64,000 nucleotides of DNA from Domibacillus iocasae (GTDB lineage: Bacteria > Bacillota > Bacilli > Bacillales > Domibacillaceae). The position numbers were made by a program, and so were the translations under genes. The notes beneath the pieces are model-generated. The model searched no databases. It had not been told where the DNA came from and worked only from the letters and a program-made list of their open reading frames with translations. Location: the NCBI RefSeq assembly GCF_001750285.1, contig NZ_MAMP01000024.1, forward strand, positions 248,001 to 312,000. Direction: 5' to 3'. This document shows positions 61,416-64,000 of the stretch, piece after piece. Within the stretch, counting starts at the first letter, position 1. Each line of letters begins with the position of its first letter.

Positions 61416-61988
61416 CTATTTTGAAATAAGCGACCCTACCGTAAATGATCGTTTTGCTCTTATCGGCTTTGCCGGTTGTGTTGGCCCTGCGTGCACATGA
61501 TGATCCAAATGGTCACCATGCTCATCATGATGCACATGCGGATCTGAATAGCCTGTGTCAAACCGTTCGTTTATCCCGGCGAGCTTTTCTTTTACAAACT
61601 GATAACTTGTGTGATTTGCCCCCCGCATTTCAGACAATTTCGCCTGACGTTCGGCGTCTTTAAATTGAAACAGCGCAAGGTCTAAATGTTCTACAAAATT
61701 ATGCAAGCCGAACTTTTCTAAATTCAACTCCTGCAGCAAGCGGTTGAATGTATTATTGGATGGCGAAAAATCGCCGCCTTTTCCAGCTTGAAATGTTTCG
61801 ATTAACGGAATTAATTCCGCAAGCCGGGACAGCCGCTGTTCTTCTTCCTCATAAATATGGTGATAATAGAGCCGCTCATGATCATCTTCCGCATTGTTGA
61901 TGACAGGATCCAGCATGGCCATAAAGCTTTCAATATCTTTTTTCGTGCCGGTAAAGATATTATAAAATTCACTCAATTCTTCTTTCAC
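61416..61988 (-). CDS. IMEF-type iron-mineralising encapsulin cargo protein
   Basis: A 190-residue helical, ferritin-like-fold candidate: acidic/His-rich helices (DDHERLYYHHIYEEEEQRL; FVEHLDLALFQFKDAERQA) supply ferroxidase-type ligands, and the C-terminus SFTVGSLISK is the encapsulin-targeting peptide. Between them, residues about 151-166 contain eight histidines, a possible metal-binding linker. By family and operon it corresponds to the Iron-Mineralizing Encapsulin-associated Firmicute protein, which oxidises Fe2+ for storage inside the shell. The GTG at 61988, eight bases after AGGAGG, is chosen because the upstream GTG lies inside that site. Confidence 0.88.
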   Translation of the reverse strand: MKEELSEFYNIFTGTKKDIESFMAMLDPVINNAEDDHERLYYHHIYEEEEQRLSRLAELIPLIETFQAGKGGDFSPSNNTFNRLLQELNLEKFGLHNFVEHLDLALFQFKDAERQAKLSEMRGANHTSYQFVKEKLAGINERFDTGYSDPHVHHDEHGDHLDHHVHAGPTQPAKPIRAKRSFTVGSLISK

Positions 61989-62017
61989 GAGACGCACCTC
62001 CTAGTTTAACTTCTTTT

Positions 62018-62046
62018 ATTATAATCTTTGCTTTCCGCCAGGGCAA
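62018..62046 (-). promoter_or_regulatory. Promoter of the encapsulin operon
   Basis: Minus strand TTGCCC (62041-62046), 17-base spacer, TATAAT (62018-62023), 30 bases before the GTG. No Fur or full PerR box was seen. Confidence 0.7.
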
Positions 62047-62054
62047 AGAATACA

Positions 62055-62093
62055 CGAAAAAACGACACCAATTTTGGTGCCGTTTTTTTTTTC
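62055..62093. terminator. Terminator after pncB
   Basis: ACGACACC-AATTTT-GGTGCCGT with A-run and T-run flanks; serves pncB on the minus strand just before the encapsulin promoter. Confidence 0.9.
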
Positions 62094-62094
62094 G

Positions 62095-63552
62095 CTATGC
62101 CTGCCCTTGCGGCTGTACTTTAGCGGATTCTATATTTTTCATTTTATTGTCCCAGCAGGCCTGGCTTAAATCAACTGGATACTCTTCTGGATTGAGCGCC
62201 CGCTTATATTCATTCCACAGCAGGGACAAGTTGTCGCTTGTCCGCTCCCGGATTAATTCAATATCCGGCAATGTATACACGCGCACTCCATTAAGGAAAA
62301 TCAGTTCATGCAGCTCACGCGCTTCAAAATCGGTTACAAATTTGCTGACAAACGTATGAACTGGATGAAACATTTTCAGCCGCTCTGCATGCTGCGGGTC
62401 CTCATGTTCCATCGCAATATAATCTCCCTCTGCTTTGCCATTCAGTTTATTGATAATGCGATAAACACGCTTAAGCCCCGGTGTTGTCACTTTTTCCGGA
62501 TTGGCAGACAGCTTGATCGTGTCTGTCATTTCACCATCGCCGTCTTCAATCGACACAAGTTTATACACCGCTCCAAGCGCCGCCTGATCATACGCTGTAA
62601 TGACTTTCGTCCCAATGCCCCACACGTCAATTTTTGCATTTTGTGCTTTTAAGTTCATGATTGTATATTCATCTAAATCATTAGAAGCAACAATATGTGC
62701 CTCTGGAAAGCCCGCTTCATCAAGCATTTTCCGCGCTTCTTTTGACAAATACGCCATATCTCCGCTGTCGAGCCGGATGCCGATAAAGTTAATTTGCTCC
62801 CCAAGCTCTTTTGCTACCTGAATAGCAGCCGGCATGCCGGATTTGAGCGTGTCATACGTATCTACTAAAAAAACACAGTCCCGATGACGCTCTGCATATT
62901 TATGAAAAGCTGTATACTCATCTTTATATGTTTGTACAAGTGCGTGCGCATGCGTTCCAGAAACGGGAATACCAAACAGCTTGCCGGCCCGGACGTTGCT
63001 CGTCGCATCAAATCCGCCGATGTAGGCGGCCCGTGTTCCCCAAACAGCCGCATCCATTTCGTGGGCCCGTCGTGAGCCGAATTCCATGGCGGTTTCATCA
63101 CCGAGCACTTGCTTAATGCGTGACGCTTTTGTCGCAATTAATGTTTGATAATTTACAATGTTAAGAAGCGCCGTTTCTACAATTTGCGCTTCTGCAAGCG
63201 GGGCCTCGATTCGCAAAATCGGCTCATTCGCAAAAACAAGCTCGCCTTCCTGCATGCTTTTTAATGTACCGGTAAATGTCATATCTTTTAAGTAAGCTAA
63301 AAAATCTTCTTCGTAGCCAATGTCCCGCAAGTAATCAATATCGCTTTGCGAGAAACGAAAATTTTCTAGATAATCGATAATTTTTTCAAGTCCGGCGAAA
63401 ACACCGTACCCGTTTCCAAATGGAAGTTTGCGAAAATATAATTCAAATACGGCTTTTTTTGTATGGATGCCATCATGCCAATACGTTTCGGCCATATTAA
63501 TCTGGTAAAGGTCGGTATGCAAGGCAAGGCTGTCGTCTTCGTATCGTGACAT
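62095..63552 (-). CDS. pncB: Nicotinate phosphoribosyltransferase
   Basis: A 485-residue enzyme of NAD salvage that makes nicotinate mononucleotide from nicotinate, PRPP and ATP. Motifs: LHTDLYQINMAETYW, EFGSRRAHEMDAAVWGTRAAYIGGF with the phosphorylated-His region, VDTYDTLKSG, GIRLDSGDMA and DVWGIGTKV. Corresponds to B. subtilis PncB/YueK. The ATG at 63552 with GGGAG eight bases upstream fits the family N-terminus; the frame stays open far upstream, without a site. About 118 bases upstream hold no feature beyond the next gene's terminator. Confidence 0.95.
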   Translation of the reverse strand: MSRYEDDSLALHTDLYQINMAETYWHDGIHTKKAVFELYFRKLPFGNGYGVFAGLEKIIDYLENFRFSQSDIDYLRDIGYEEDFLAYLKDMTFTGTLKSMQEGELVFANEPILRIEAPLAEAQIVETALLNIVNYQTLIATKASRIKQVLGDETAMEFGSRRAHEMDAAVWGTRAAYIGGFDATSNVRAGKLFGIPVSGTHAHALVQTYKDEYTAFHKYAERHRDCVFLVDTYDTLKSGMPAAIQVAKELGEQINFIGIRLDSGDMAYLSKEARKMLDEAGFPEAHIVASNDLDEYTIMNLKAQNAKIDVWGIGTKVITAYDQAALGAVYKLVSIEDGDGEMTDTIKLSANPEKVTTPGLKRVYRIINKLNGKAEGDYIAMEHEDPQHAERLKMFHPVHTFVSKFVTDFEARELHELIFLNGVRVYTLPDIELIRERTSDNLSLLWNEYKRALNPEEYPVDLSQACWDNKMKNIESAKVQPQGQA

Positions 63553-63655
63553 TGTTTTTACTCCCTTTGCTTTTCCATCATGCTTTATTCCTCTCATCCT
63601 ACACCTTTTTGATCGTTCCGGCAATACATCCGGTTCAAATTGCGCATTAAACGAA

Positions 63656-63682
63656 CAAAAAAAGCGGCCACTATGGGCGCTT
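63656..63682 (-). terminator. Terminator of the CorC/HlyC-type gene
   Basis: Minus strand AGCGCCC-ATAGT-GGCCGCT (one mismatch) followed by TTTTTTTG; the 5' arm includes the last codons and stop. Confidence 0.75.
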
Positions 63683-64000
63683 CTTTGCTTCAATATATAA
63701 AATGTGATGGTCTTCCATTTCAGTGATCGTAAACACCCATTCCTCTGTCTCAAGCACATCATGAAGAGCGGTATCAATTTTCTCTGTTAAAAACCATCCG
63801 CCAAGCGTATCAACATCTTCATCATTGAGATCAGTTCCAAGCAGGACGTTCACTTCGCCAATCAGTACCTTCGCACTAAAAATATAATGGCCGTCTTTTA
63901 TTTTCCGGACTTCTGCAATTTCATCCGCATCATATTCATCCCGGATTTCTCCAACAATTTCTTCTAAAATGTCTTCAACGGTGACAAGGCCGGATGTGCC
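63671..64000 (-). CDS. Hemolysin/CorC-HlyC family membrane protein, C-terminal part
   Basis: The 3' end of a gene that continues past the right edge; 109 residues are visible. They hold the end of a CBS pair (GTSGLVTVEDILEEIVGEIRDEYD, the typical CBS2 exit) and the transporter-associated CorC_HlyC domain (NDEDVDTLGGWFLTE and VFTITEMEDHHILYIEAKKR). Full-length relatives have an N-terminal DUF21 membrane domain and are linked to Mg2+ or Na+ homeostasis (B. subtilis YugS, YrkA, MpfA). Which paralogue this is cannot be told from the fragment. Confidence 0.88.
   Translation of the reverse strand, partial: GTSGLVTVEDILEEIVGEIRDEYDADEIAEVRKIKDGHYIFSAKVLIGEVNVLLGTDLNDEDVDTLGGWFLTEKIDTALHDVLETEEWVFTITEMEDHHILYIEAKKRP

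Noticed and set aside
62018-62046. Fur or PerR box in the encapsulin promoter
   Set aside because: Only a half-site-like ATTATAAT is present; it is explained by the -10 element.
1-64000. CRISPR arrays, tRNA or rRNA genes, prophage or intact insertion sequences
   Set aside because: No regularly spaced direct repeats, cloverleaf sequences, phage structural genes or transposase genes were seen on either strand.

Overview
The window is chromosomal DNA from a Bacillaceae bacterium that is related to Bacillus subtilis but is not that species. Many genes can be matched from memory to B. subtilis proteins, and long runs keep the B. subtilis order. These are rnjA/ktrC, the yku block (ykuV, ykuU, dapL, dapH, ccpC, ykuL/darB, ykuJ, ykuI, fadH, ykyB, cheV, patA), ptsH-ptsI and ykvS-clpE. 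Ribosome binding sites are strong GGAGG types with frequent TTG and GTG starts. I saw no prophage, rRNA, tRNA or CRISPR array, and no intact insertion sequence. The exact genus cannot be fixed from this stretch.

Layout. 1-5001: the end of RNase J1, a small C39-like protein, the KtrC potassium-channel regulator and a bd-type quinol oxidase (with a Rex/FNR-type operator). 5187-13382: the yku block, mostly on the minus strand, with peroxiredoxin and its thioredoxin-like partner, the acetylated diaminopimelate (lysine/cell-wall) genes, CcpC, an MFS exporter, the CBS protein DarB and the EAL-like protein YkuI. 13452-17636: a repeat relic, then the trehalose operon treP-treA-treR with twin operators. 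17687-25027: fadH (FadR box), ppx-ppk, ykyB, cheV and patA. 25191-31237: ptsHI, a PilZ-like protein, an SDR, ykvS and clpE (two CtsR boxes). 31262-44935: a second repeat relic, a CPBP protease, a MarR regulator, an acyltransferase/radical-SAM pair, an FAD oxidoreductase, a TerC exporter under a yybP-ykoY (Mn2+) riboswitch, an RND pump, RF3, a nucleoside transporter, an Ohr-like protein and a GlsB-type stress protein. 44979-49248: metI-metC under a SAM-I riboswitch, a transport-protein relic and malic enzyme. 49423-58951: small conserved genes, a lipid-kinase-like gene, thiW-thiM-thiD-thiE under a TPP riboswitch, ppiB, a second FtsH-like protease and a polar amino-acid ABC transporter. 59164-61988: a frameshifted decarboxylase-like gene, a Fur-box gene of unknown function, and an iron-storage nanocompartment operon. 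62095-64000: nicotinate phosphoribosyltransferase and the end of a CorC/HlyC-type protein.

How the genes work together. patA, dapH and dapL supply three steps of the N-acetyl route to diaminopimelate. ptsH and ptsI feed phosphate to the trehalose permease TreP. Regulation is unusually legible: three riboswitches, and operators resembling those of Rex/FNR, FadR, CtsR, TreR, CcpA, Fur and sigma-B.

The most notable system is the operon at 60188-61988. It encodes an IMEF-type cargo protein with a C-terminal targeting peptide, a family-1 encapsulin shell, and a 2Fe-2S ferredoxin carrying the same targeting motif at its N-terminus. It stands beside an uncharacterised gene with a near-consensus Fur box. 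The IMEF encapsulin type is already known from Firmicutes. The possibly new parts are the Fur-box neighbour, the histidine-rich cargo tail, and a 133-bp structured element between the SAM-I terminator and metI.
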